DNA of 6,875 bases from assembly GCA_021161625.1 (NCBI GenBank), contig JAGHAG010000119.1, positions 1 through 6,875 of the forward strand. The letters are read 5' to 3'. The position numbers were made by a program, and so were the translations under genes. How positions within the stretch are numbered: position 1 is the first letter of the stretch; every line of letters starts with the position of its first letter. This document shows, one piece after another, positions 1 through 4,923 of this stretch. This stretch comes from Elusimicrobiota bacterium (GTDB lineage: Bacteria > CG03). The notes under the pieces were generated by a model. It ran no database searches. It was given only the letters and a program-made list of their open reading frames with translations, and had not been told where the DNA came from.

Positions 1-2
1 CC

Positions 3-269
3 TTTATTGTTTCATTTTTGATATGGCTCGGGGGACACATTCTTGGTGAAGTGGAATTTCTCGTGCAAAAACTGCCTTCATTTCTCATAACAATCGTTAA
101 AATTTTTAAATGGATTTTTCCGAATTACATGCTTTTAAACGCTATGGATTATCAGGAAAAATACTTTTATGAAAAAGGTTCTTTTCTTCCTGCAATTGGA
201 TATGCTTTTTTTTATGCAATCTGTGTAATGTTTATAGCATCTGGGATTTTTAAGAAAAAAGAAGTATGA
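3..269 (+). CDS. C-terminal fragment of a membrane protein, probably an ABC-2-type transporter permease
   Basis: The reading frame is already open at the left edge, so the real start lies outside the window; the TTG at 18 is only an internal codon. About 88 residues are visible. There is a hydrophobic stretch at the left edge, then an amphipathic or membrane segment (SFLITIVKIFKWIFPNYMLL), a charged loop (MDYQEKYFYEKG), a final strong membrane helix (FLPAIGYAFFYAICVMFIAS) and a short basic tail GIFKKKEV. A late 'FPN' loop, a last helix and a basic Phe-Lys/Arg tail are common at the end of ABC-2 permeases, which would work with a separate ATPase encoded upstream. That family call rests on this pattern alone; another polytopic membrane protein is possible. 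The TGA stop lies inside a 12-bp repeat (267-278). It is separated by 200 bp of non-coding DNA from the TPR gene, so co-transcription is uncertain. Confidence 0.55.
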   Translation, partial: FIVSFLIWLGGHILGEVEFLVQKLPSFLITIVKIFKWIFPNYMLLNAMDYQEKYFYEKGSFLPAIGYAFFYAICVMFIASGIFKKKEV

Positions 270-316
270 GATGGCTCGTGGTTCTGCCAGCAGGGACGCT
301 CGCGTGAGATGGCTCG
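267..316 (+). repeat. 12-bp direct repeat TGAGATGGCTCG, two copies
   Basis: TGAGATGGCTCG occurs exactly at 267-278 and at 305-316, 38 bp apart. The first copy contains the TGA stop codon of the upstream membrane-protein gene. A one-mismatch relative, TGATATGGCTCG, lies inside that gene at 19-30. The repeats sit at the left side of the GC-rich element at 278-381 and may mark its boundary or an internal duplication. Function is unknown. Confidence 0.6.
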
Positions 317-381
317 CTCTCGATTCGCTGCGGACTGGGGTCAAGTTCCTCGCTCACAGAGCCCTGCTTGACAGAAACCAC
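278..381. other. GC-rich imperfect long hairpin element in intergenic space
   Basis: Bases 270-385 are about 60% G+C, against about one third in the genes. The ends pair as a nested, interrupted inverted repeat: GTGGTT 278-283 with AACCAC 376-381; CTG 284-286 with CAG 372-374; GCAGGG 290-295 with CCCTGC 362-367; CTC 299-301 with GAG 359-361; and GTGAG 304-308 with CTCAC 353-357. This would fold as a long stem with bulges and a loop of about 44 nt, as DNA or as RNA. Candidates are a dispersed palindromic intergenic element (MITE- or REP-like), a structured RNA, or an mRNA end-protection element. No T-run follows, so it is not a standard intrinsic terminator. An arginine-rich open frame of 42 codons (ATG 271 to TAG 397-399) runs through it but is probably not a gene. 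Confidence 0.5.
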
Positions 382-390
382 TCGCAAATT

Positions 391-404
391 AGTGAATAGT
401 GAAT
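391..404. repeat. Tandem heptamer AGTGAAT x2
   Basis: AGTGAAT is repeated exactly at 391-397 and 398-404, directly after the GC-rich element. It is the shortest of the 7-bp tracts in the window's gaps and matches the same loose consensus (AGT-N-A-N-N) as those at 2754, 2869 and 6842. Confidence 0.55.
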
Positions 405-411
405 GGTAGCG

Positions 412-438
412 GTCGCATTACTATGCGACTTAAAGTCG
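412..438. repeat. Two overlapping palindromes upstream of the TPR gene
   Basis: GTCGCAT (412-418) and ATGCGAC (423-429) form a perfect 7-bp stem with a 4-base loop TACT. The right arm overlaps a second palindrome, CGACTT (426-431) with AAGTCG (433-438), around one central base. Only one of the two stems can form at a time, so this is a switch-like arrangement in principle. It could be an operator, an alternative RNA fold in the 5' leader of the TPR operon, or a fossil of an intergenic repeat. Nothing in the sequence decides between these. Confidence 0.45.
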
Positions 439-441
439 GAG

Positions 442-473
442 AAAGGTGGAAAAGTAGAAAGGTAGAAAAGTGG
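442..473. repeat. Tandem octamer AAARGTRG x4, running into a start codon
   Basis: Four 8-bp units stand in perfect register: AAAGGTGG (442-449), AAAAGTAG (450-457), AAAGGTAG (458-465) and AAAAGTGG (466-473). All fit AAARGTRG. The last unit contains the GTG start codon (470-472) of the TPR gene and the third contains its ribosome-binding-site candidate. A 14-bp stretch (441-454) recurs identically at 2791-2804. Confidence 0.65.
458..462 (+). promoter_or_regulatory. Repeat-derived ribosome-binding site for the TPR gene
   Basis: AAAGG lies 7 nt upstream of the GTG at 470. It is part of the octamer repeat, so translation of the downstream gene appears to borrow its Shine-Dalgarno from the repeat. 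An in-frame TAG at 455-457 excludes any longer N-terminus, so GTG 470 is the first possible start. Confidence 0.5.
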
Positions 474-1213
474 AAGCAGCCACAAATAAATTCAAAAAAT
501 TCTTAAACCTCAGTGCAATTATAATTTTGTTTTTGTGTGTGAATTTTTTAAGAATTAAAGCAGAAAAAAATTTCCACTTTGCAAACACGCCTCTTTTTTC
601 AAAAGAATTTTCTGAAGTTGCACATTATCAGGATATCTGGTTGATTTTACTGGGGATGCGACGGATTGCAGCAGATATCGCCTTTATACAGCTTCTCCAG
701 TATTATGGAGATGTTCCAGCAGAAGAATTGCCACGGGAGAAAGTTCTTGAATTGAAGAGAAAGGGGGTGTTGATTTTTGGAGTTCACAGGGAACTTTTTA
801 AATATGCTCTGCGGACAATACGTCTTGACAGAAATTTTGAATTTGCAGTCACTTATACTGCTGCGGCTCTGGCATGGGTGCAAAAAAGAGATGAGGAAGC
901 AATAAAAATTCTTGAAGACGCCCTTAATTTCAGAAAAACTTATTATCAGGCAAGTTTATATCTTGCAGCAATAACTGTGAGAAAAAACAAGGCAGAAAAA
1001 GAGGCAATAAAATATCTTGAAGAGGCAATAAAATTTCCTGACGCACCATTTCTTGCAAAGGTTATTCTTGCTGAAATTTATAAAAGGCAGAAAGATTACA
1101 GAAATGCTTTAAGGGTCTGGTCAATGCTTCTGGATATAAGACAGGAATACTGGAGAAAACGAGCACAAAAAGAAGTTTTTGAACTTCTTCAAAAAATACA
1201 AAATCAGAAATGA
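470..1213 (+). CDS. Membrane-anchored TPR-repeat protein of unknown function
   Basis: The protein is 247 aa with a GTG start. A short basic N-terminus (NKFKKF) precedes one hydrophobic segment at about residues 13-28, best read as an uncleaved signal anchor. This would leave the rest outside the cytoplasmic membrane (periplasm if diderm). A conserved-looking block follows, with LLGMRRIAADIAFIQLLQYYG at residues 60-80. Similar '(R)xxAADxxWLxxLxYxG' blocks occur after the anchor of TPR proteins in other deep-branching bacteria (from memory of the family, not searched). Helical-hairpin repeats of TPR type span about 122-225, including AVTYTAAALAWVQKRDEEAI, the EKEAIKYLEEAI segment, and AEIYKRQKDYRNALRVWSML. 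No catalytic motif is visible, so a scaffold or complex-assembly role is the safest inference. It leads a three-gene operon and overlaps the next gene by ATGA (1210-1213). The upstream permease-like gene may be a partner, but 200 bp of repeats separate them. Confidence 0.75.
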   Translation: MEAATNKFKKFLNLSAIIILFLCVNFLRIKAEKNFHFANTPLFSKEFSEVAHYQDIWLILLGMRRIAADIAFIQLLQYYGDVPAEELPREKVLELKRKGVLIFGVHRELFKYALRTIRLDRNFEFAVTYTAAALAWVQKRDEEAIKILEDALNFRKTYYQASLYLAAITVRKNKAEKEAIKYLEEAIKFPDAPFLAKVILAEIYKRQKDYRNALRVWSMLLDIRQEYWRKRAQKEVFELLQKIQNQK

Positions 1214-1668
1214 AATTTCTTGTTGACAGAATGTGCGGGCGTCTTGCGAGATGGCTGCGGCTAATTGGATTTGATACCGAATATATTGACGAAAGCAAAA
1301 CAGTTCCAGAAATTGTATACAAGAGTTTAAGAGAGCAGAGAATAATCCTTACAAGGAATAGAAAAATGAGTTTGACAAAGGGGTATTCTGTTTATTTTGT
1401 TCAAAGCGAAAATTTTGTTGAGCAGGTAAAAGAGGTTATAAAAAAGTTTGACATAAAACTTGAAAAGGAAAGATTTTTTTCAAGATGTATAGAATGCAAC
1501 GGCACACTTGAAGAAATTGATAAAAATCTTATAAGGGATAAAGTCCCTTCTTTCGTCTGGCAAACAAAGGAAAAATTTTACAAATGCAAAAAATGTAATA
1601 AAATTTACTGGCAGGGTTCTCATCTGGAACTTGCCGGGGAAATTCTTTCCCAACTGGAGGAAAAATGA
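1210..1668 (+). CDS. Mut7-C RNase (PIN-like) domain protein with zinc ribbon
   Basis: The protein is 152 aa, the usual size for stand-alone Mut7-C (DUF82) proteins. The N-terminus KFLVDRMCGRLARWLRLIGF (residues 2-21) is the hallmark of the family, with Asp6 as the expected metal-binding acidic residue of the PIN-like fold. The ILTRNRK segment (46-52) is the strand that normally reads T-R-D, but here it carries Asn50. The C-terminal half is a zinc ribbon, C93-x2-C96 and C126-x2-C129, followed by the typical YWQGSH (133-138). The family is predicted to be an RNA-cleaving nuclease by fold; substrates are generally unknown. The start ATG overlaps the TPR stop as ATGA, with no Shine-Dalgarno (A-rich upstream), so translation is probably coupled. 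It overlaps the MscS gene by another ATGA (1665-1668). The family call is firm; activity is uncertain because of the Asp-to-Asn change. Confidence 0.9.
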   Translation: MKFLVDRMCGRLARWLRLIGFDTEYIDESKTVPEIVYKSLREQRIILTRNRKMSLTKGYSVYFVQSENFVEQVKEVIKKFDIKLEKERFFSRCIECNGTLEEIDKNLIRDKVPSFVWQTKEKFYKCKKCNKIYWQGSHLELAGEILSQLEEK

Positions 1669-2714
1669 AGGAAATTTTTGAAAAAGTTATTCTTGGAAAC
1701 ACCATTCTTGCATATCTGAGCGCTTTGATTGTTTTTATTGTAGGGGTTGTTGTAATAAAAGTTTTTATGGTTTTCATTAGAAAAAAAATTGTGGGGAAAA
1801 TTCCTGAACACAAAATGAATTTGATTGAATTTCTCCTCACAAAAGTTTTTGCAAAAATAATTCCACTTCTTTACTATGGGATTTTCTATTTTTCAATTTC
1901 AACTCTGAACCTGAATAAGTCCTTTCTTTCTGCAATAAAACTCGTGGGTCTTGGGGTTCTGACATTTGTCTGTGTAAAAATAATCACGCAGACCTTAAAA
2001 TTTTTTATATCTCAATATACAATAAAAAAAGAAGGTGGGGATATTGCAAAGGTAAAAGAACTCGGCGGACTTCTTACCACAATCAACATTCTAATCTGGG
2101 CTATTGCAATAATTTTCTTTCTTGATAACATAGGCTTCAAAATAACAACTGTTCTTGCTGGTCTCGGCATAGGGGGTGTTGCAATTGCACTTGCAGCACA
2201 GACAATTCTTGCAGACCTTTTCAGTTATTTTGCCATTTTTTTTGACAAACCCTTTGCAGTTGGAGATTTTATAATTGTTGATGGTTTTCTTGGAAGCGTG
2301 GAATACATTGGAATAAAAACAACACGCATAAGAAGTTTAAGTGGGGAGCAGGTAATTTTTTCAAATAGAGACCTCACAAACTCCCGAATAAAAAATTATA
2401 AAAGAATGGAAAAAAGAAGAGTTGTTTTTCAGTTAGGCGTTGTTTATCAGACACCGGTTGAGAAACTGAAAGAAATTCCCGAAGTTATTGAAAACATTAT
2501 TAAAGACATTGCGGATACTCAATTTGACAGATGTCATTTTTTTTCATTCGGCGATTTCAGTTTAATTTTTGAAATTGTCTATTATGTTTTGAGTTCTGAC
2601 TATAACAAGTATATGGATATACAGCAGGAAATAAACCTTCGCATTGCAGAGGAATTTGAAAAAAGACAGATTGAGTTTGCTTATCCAACTCAGACAATAT
2701 ATTTAAACAAGTAG
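1665..2714 (+). CDS. MscS-family small-conductance mechanosensitive ion channel
   Basis: The protein is 349 aa and would gate ions and small solutes across the inner membrane in response to membrane tension, protecting against hypo-osmotic shock. Hydrophobic helices lie at about 14-38, 62-80, 88-115 and 137-157. The pore helix TM3 at about 161-186 carries the Gly/Ala packing motif AGLGIGGVAIALAAQTILAD. The conserved FFDKPFAVGDFI (192-203) begins the cytoplasmic beta domain, and the C-terminal alpha/beta domain ends with the family-typical FAYPTQTIYL (339-348). It has one or two more N-terminal helices than E. coli MscS, placing it among the YnaI/YbdG-like mid-size members. The start is secure: GGAGG at 1656-1660 lies 4 nt before the ATG and inside the preceding gene, with which it overlaps by ATGA. 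It is the last gene of its operon, followed by a hairpin at 2725-2745. Confidence 0.95.
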   Translation: MKEIFEKVILGNTILAYLSALIVFIVGVVVIKVFMVFIRKKIVGKIPEHKMNLIEFLLTKVFAKIIPLLYYGIFYFSISTLNLNKSFLSAIKLVGLGVLTFVCVKIITQTLKFFISQYTIKKEGGDIAKVKELGGLLTTINILIWAIAIIFFLDNIGFKITTVLAGLGIGGVAIALAAQTILADLFSYFAIFFDKPFAVGDFIIVDGFLGSVEYIGIKTTRIRSLSGEQVIFSNRDLTNSRIKNYKRMEKRRVVFQLGVVYQTPVEKLKEIPEVIENIIKDIADTQFDRCHFFSFGDFSLIFEIVYYVLSSDYNKYMDIQQEINLRIAEEFEKRQIEFAYPTQTIYLNK

Positions 2715-2724
2715 CAAATTGTAA

Positions 2725-2745
2725 CGGGTGAATTATATTCGCCTG
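2725..2745 (+). other. Nine-base-pair hairpin 10 nt after the MscS stop
   Basis: CGGGTGAAT (2725-2733) pairs with ATTCGCCTG (2737-2745) around the loop TAT, giving nine pairs of which two are G-U wobbles if transcribed. Its position suggests transcript termination or 3'-end protection, but it is followed by GAAAAAGCG and not by a U-run, so a canonical intrinsic terminator is not supported. It may instead be a degenerate copy of a GGGCGAAT...ATTCGCCC-type intergenic palindrome. Confidence 0.5.
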
Positions 2746-2753
2746 AAAAAGCG

Positions 2754-2781
2754 ACTGGTAACTAGTAACTGGTAACCGGGA
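2754..2781. repeat. Tandem heptamer ACTGGTA-type x4
   Basis: Four in-register units are present: ACTGGTA (2754-2760), ACTAGTA (2761-2767), ACTGGTA (2768-2774) and ACCGGGA (2775-2781). The first and third are identical; the fourth is diverged but keeps the length. The tract lies between the MscS 3' hairpin and an octamer tract. Confidence 0.65.
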
Positions 2782-2791
2782 GAAATGATGG

Positions 2792-2815
2792 AAAGGTGGA
2801 AAAGCAGAAAAGAGA
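2792..2815. repeat. Tandem octamer AAARGYRG-like x3
   Basis: AAAGGTGG (2792-2799), AAAAGCAG (2800-2807) and AAAAGAGA (2808-2815) continue as a purine-rich run to about 2825. The GAAAGGTGGAAAAG at 2791-2804 is identical to 441-454 in the earlier gap, showing that the same repeat family is present twice in the window. Confidence 0.55.
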
Positions 2816-2868
2816 AAAGAAAGACAGTGCCACAGATTGGCTCATTCTTCATAATTTGTTTTTTTACC

Positions 2869-2903
2869 ACTTACTACTTGCGACTTACTACTGACTACTA
2901 ACA
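2869..2903. repeat. Tandem heptamer ACTTACT-type x5, ending exactly at the folC start codon
   Basis: Five 7-bp units stand in register: ACTTACT (2869-2875), ACTTGCG (2876-2882), ACTTACT (2883-2889), ACTGACT (2890-2896) and ACTAACA (2897-2903). The next base is the A of the folC ATG at 2904. The reverse complement is AGTAAGT-like, which matches the AGT-N-A-N-N pattern of the other heptamer tracts in opposite orientation. The tract replaces the region where a Shine-Dalgarno would be expected. Confidence 0.65.
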
Positions 2904-4037
2904 ATGAACACAGGTTTTGAAACAAAAAGGATAAAATTCGGTCTTAAAAGAATAAAAATTGCCCTAAAAAAAGCAGGGTTTAAAGAAAACTTTAGCTCAG
3001 TTCTGATAGCAGGAAGCGTGGGCAAGTCCCAGACAGCAATTTTTTTGGAGCAATTACTCCTGCAACAAAATTTGAAAGTTGGAACATACATCTCACCTCA
3101 TCTGTTTCATATAGGTGAAAGGGTGAGAATTCAGGGAAGGGAAATTTCAAGAAGCACATATTACAGATATTTAAGACCCTTTCAAAATCAAAACCTCACC
3201 TATTTTGAAAAACTCACAGCAGGGGCTTTTATATTTTTTTCAGAGAAAAAAATTGACATTGCAGTTGTTGAGGTGGGTCTTGGGGGGCGGAGGGATGCAA
3301 CAAATGTTTTGAAAAACGAGGTTGCAATAATCACCCCCATTACTCTGGAACATACAGATTGGCTTGGGGAAACAAGAGAAAAAATTGCGAAAGAAAAAGC
3401 AGGAATTATCAAAAAAAATTCTATTGTTATCTGTCAGGCAGAAGGGATTGCCCGAAAGGTCATAAAAGAAATTGCTCGTAAAAAATCCGCAAAATTTGTA
3501 AATCCTGAATTTGTAAATGGTCCATATCCTGTAAAATTCTTGAGCGAAAATTTTTCAGTTGCTCTTAAGGCATTCTGCGAAATGGGTTATAGATGGGATG
3601 GGGATTTCCCCAGAAATATACTTCCTGTAAGGTTTGAGGTTTTTAAAAAATCTGGCAGGTTTGTAATCATTGATGGAGGACACACAATAAACTCTGCAAG
3701 AGCAATTCTAAAAGAGTTAAAAAAGTTTCCCGCACCCAGAATTTGTGTATTTTATCCCCTTAAAGACAAAAAAATAACCGAAATTCTTATGACATTTGGA
3801 AATAATTTTGCTAAAATATTTTGCGGCGGATTTCCCCACGAAAGAAGAACAACTCCTGAAAATTTAAAATTAAAAATACCTGGGTTTATAAAAGAGCATG
3901 TTGAAATACTCAAAGATGTTGAAGATTGCTTTAAAAAAGCGCTTTCCCAGAAGGCAAAGACAATCCTCTGTTTTGGCTCCATCATAGGAAGTGCATATTT
4001 GAAGGAGAAGATTTTTGAAAAAAGCAGTTGGTATTGA
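2904..4037 (+). CDS. folC: FolC-like Mur-ligase-family enzyme (dihydrofolate/folylpolyglutamate synthase), divergent
   Basis: The protein is 377 aa, shorter than the usual 410-430. FolC enzymes are cytoplasmic and add glutamate to dihydropteroate or folates using ATP. The order of family landmarks is right: FGLKRIK (12-18), P-loop region AGSVGKSQT (36-44), YISPHLFHIGERVRIQGREI (62-81), VVEVGLGGRRDATNV (121-135), LEHTDWLGETREKIAKEKAG (148-167; Lys165 at the carbamylated-lysine position), PVRFEVF (241-247), IDGGHT (256-261) and CFGSIIG (356-362). Key motifs depart from consensus: GTNGKGS is GSVGKSQ, GRLE-type is VRFE, and DGAHN is DGGHT. The N-terminus lacks the usual 'YL..L' helix. ATG 2904 is the first possible start (in-frame TGA at 2892-2894) and has no Shine-Dalgarno, being preceded directly by a heptamer tract. 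The 3' end overlaps the ROK gene by 23 nt. Family is confident; exact substrate is less so. Confidence 0.85.
   Translation: MNTGFETKRIKFGLKRIKIALKKAGFKENFSSVLIAGSVGKSQTAIFLEQLLLQQNLKVGTYISPHLFHIGERVRIQGREISRSTYYRYLRPFQNQNLTYFEKLTAGAFIFFSEKKIDIAVVEVGLGGRRDATNVLKNEVAIITPITLEHTDWLGETREKIAKEKAGIIKKNSIVICQAEGIARKVIKEIARKKSAKFVNPEFVNGPYPVKFLSENFSVALKAFCEMGYRWDGDFPRNILPVRFEVFKKSGRFVIIDGGHTINSARAILKELKKFPAPRICVFYPLKDKKITEILMTFGNNFAKIFCGGFPHERRTTPENLKLKIPGFIKEHVEILKDVEDCFKKALSQKAKTILCFGSIIGSAYLKEKIFEKSSWY
4003..4007 (+). promoter_or_regulatory. Ribosome-binding site fixing a TTG start for the ROK kinase
   Basis: AGGAG lies inside the end of folC, 7 nt before the TTG at 4015-4017. No ATG or GTG start stands near, and starting at TTG gives an N-terminus (MKKAVGIDIGGTNTR) that aligns exactly with ROK kinases, so the rare start codon is well supported. 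Confidence 0.8.
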
Positions 4038-4923
4038 CATTGGCGGGACGAATACAAGAATTTCCTTTATTACAGAAAAAGGGCATGTCTTAAAGCAGGC
4101 AATTTTCAAAACCCCTAATTCAAAAAGTCCTGAAAAAACCATTTATGAAATTTTTTTGAAAGTAAAGAATTTAAAAATTCTTTCACCTTCTATACCTGTT
4201 GGCTTGGCTGTTCCAGCACTGGTGGACCCTCAGAGCGGGATTGTTAAACTTGCCCCGAACTTAAACTGGAGAAATTTTAATCTTAAGGAAACTCTCTTAA
4301 AAAAATTCAAACTAAAAAAAATTGTATTTGAAAATGATGCAAATTGTGCTGCATGGGCAATTTATAAAAAACAAAAAGACAAAATAAAAAACCTCTGTGT
4401 TGTTACTCTTGGCACAGGGGTTGGTGGTGGATATATACACAATGGAAAACTCCTTCAAAAGCAGGGGACTTCCATCTTTGAAATAGGACACATAAAAATA
4501 GACCCTGATGGTCCTAAATGCGGTTGTGGTGGCAGGGGCTGTCTTGAAACATTCTGTGGTGCAAGACACATGAACAGATGGGCAAAAAAATTCTGGAAAA
4601 AAACTTCTTTTAAAAACAAAAATCTCACTCCTCTTGAAATTGAAATTCAGGCAAGAAGAGGCAAAATCTGGGCAAGGAAGGTCTGGCAGGAATACGGAAA
4701 ATATCTGGGACTGGGACTTTCCAATGTAATAAACCTTCTTGCTCCTCAAAAAATTGCCCTGACTGGTGGAATATCTGCGGCATATCCTCTTTTCAAAAAA
4801 GACCTCATTGAGTCAATTTTTGAAAATGCACTTCCACAATATACTCAAAATCTGAAAATTGAGAAGATAAAATGGAATCGGTTTACAGGTTCAATTGGTG
4901 CAGGGCTTCTTGCATTGCACTGA
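4015..4923 (+). CDS. ROK-family sugar kinase, probably glucokinase
   Basis: The protein is 302 aa, a full-length ROK kinase. Such enzymes phosphorylate glucose or an N-acetylated hexose with ATP in the cytoplasm. Visible motifs are the ATP phosphate-binding loop DIGGTNTR (8-15); VPALVDPQSG (66-75); the sugar-binding and catalytic segment ENDANCAAW (106-114, catalytic Asp108); the second phosphate loop TLGTGVGGG (131-139); EIGH (156-159); and the ROK zinc site H159, C169, C171, C176 in CGCGGRGCLE. TGGIS (250-254) and SIGAGLLAL (293-301) close the C-terminal ATP-binding half. It has no N-terminal helix-turn-helix, so it is a kinase and not a ROK repressor. Glucose is the most likely substrate by similarity to bacterial ROK glucokinases, but fructose or N-acetylglucosamine cannot be excluded. 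The TTG start has a strong AGGAG. It overlaps folC by 23 nt and lptD by 52 nt, so the three are almost surely one operon. Confidence 0.92.
   Translation: MKKAVGIDIGGTNTRISFITEKGHVLKQAIFKTPNSKSPEKTIYEIFLKVKNLKILSPSIPVGLAVPALVDPQSGIVKLAPNLNWRNFNLKETLLKKFKLKKIVFENDANCAAWAIYKKQKDKIKNLCVVTLGTGVGGGYIHNGKLLQKQGTSIFEIGHIKIDPDGPKCGCGGRGCLETFCGARHMNRWAKKFWKKTSFKNKNLTPLEIEIQARRGKIWARKVWQEYGKYLGLGLSNVINLLAPQKIALTGGISAAYPLFKKDLIESIFENALPQYTQNLKIEKIKWNRFTGSIGAGLLALH

Noticed and set aside
368..397. Consensus -35 box TTGACA at 368-373 as a promoter for the TPR operon.
   Set aside because: At 16-18 bp downstream the best -10 options (TAGTGA, AGTGAA, GTGAAT) are poor, and the TTGACA is part of the right arm of the hairpin element.
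271..399. Open frame of 42 codons from ATG 271 (MARGSASRDARVRWLALDSL...) to TAG 397-399, inside the GC-rich element.
   Set aside because: It starts 1 nt after the upstream stop with no good ribosome-binding site. It is arginine-rich and compositionally unlike the neighbours, and it lies wholly in a hairpin-forming segment. GC-rich DNA stays open by chance, so I regard it as repeat-derived.
2850..2855. CATAAT as a -10 box for folC.
   Set aside because: No recognisable -35 at the proper distance (GTGCCA there); a lone -10-like hexamer is expected by chance in AT-rich DNA.
2829..2865. Possible intrinsic terminator: GCCA/TGGC stem (2829-2832/2838-2841) and a run of seven T at 2859-2865.
   Set aside because: The stem has only four pairs and is 17 nt away from the T-run, too weak and too distant for a terminator.
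2754..2903. CRISPR array.
   Set aside because: The repeats are 7-8 bp, contiguous and without spacers; there is no cas gene.
4312..4749. Long minus-strand open frame (145 codons) opposite the ROK gene, and other minus-strand frames opposite folC and the Mut7-C gene.
   Set aside because: They are antisense to clearly recognised genes, show no motif or ribosome-binding site, and are rich in residues expected from antisense reading of AT-rich codons.
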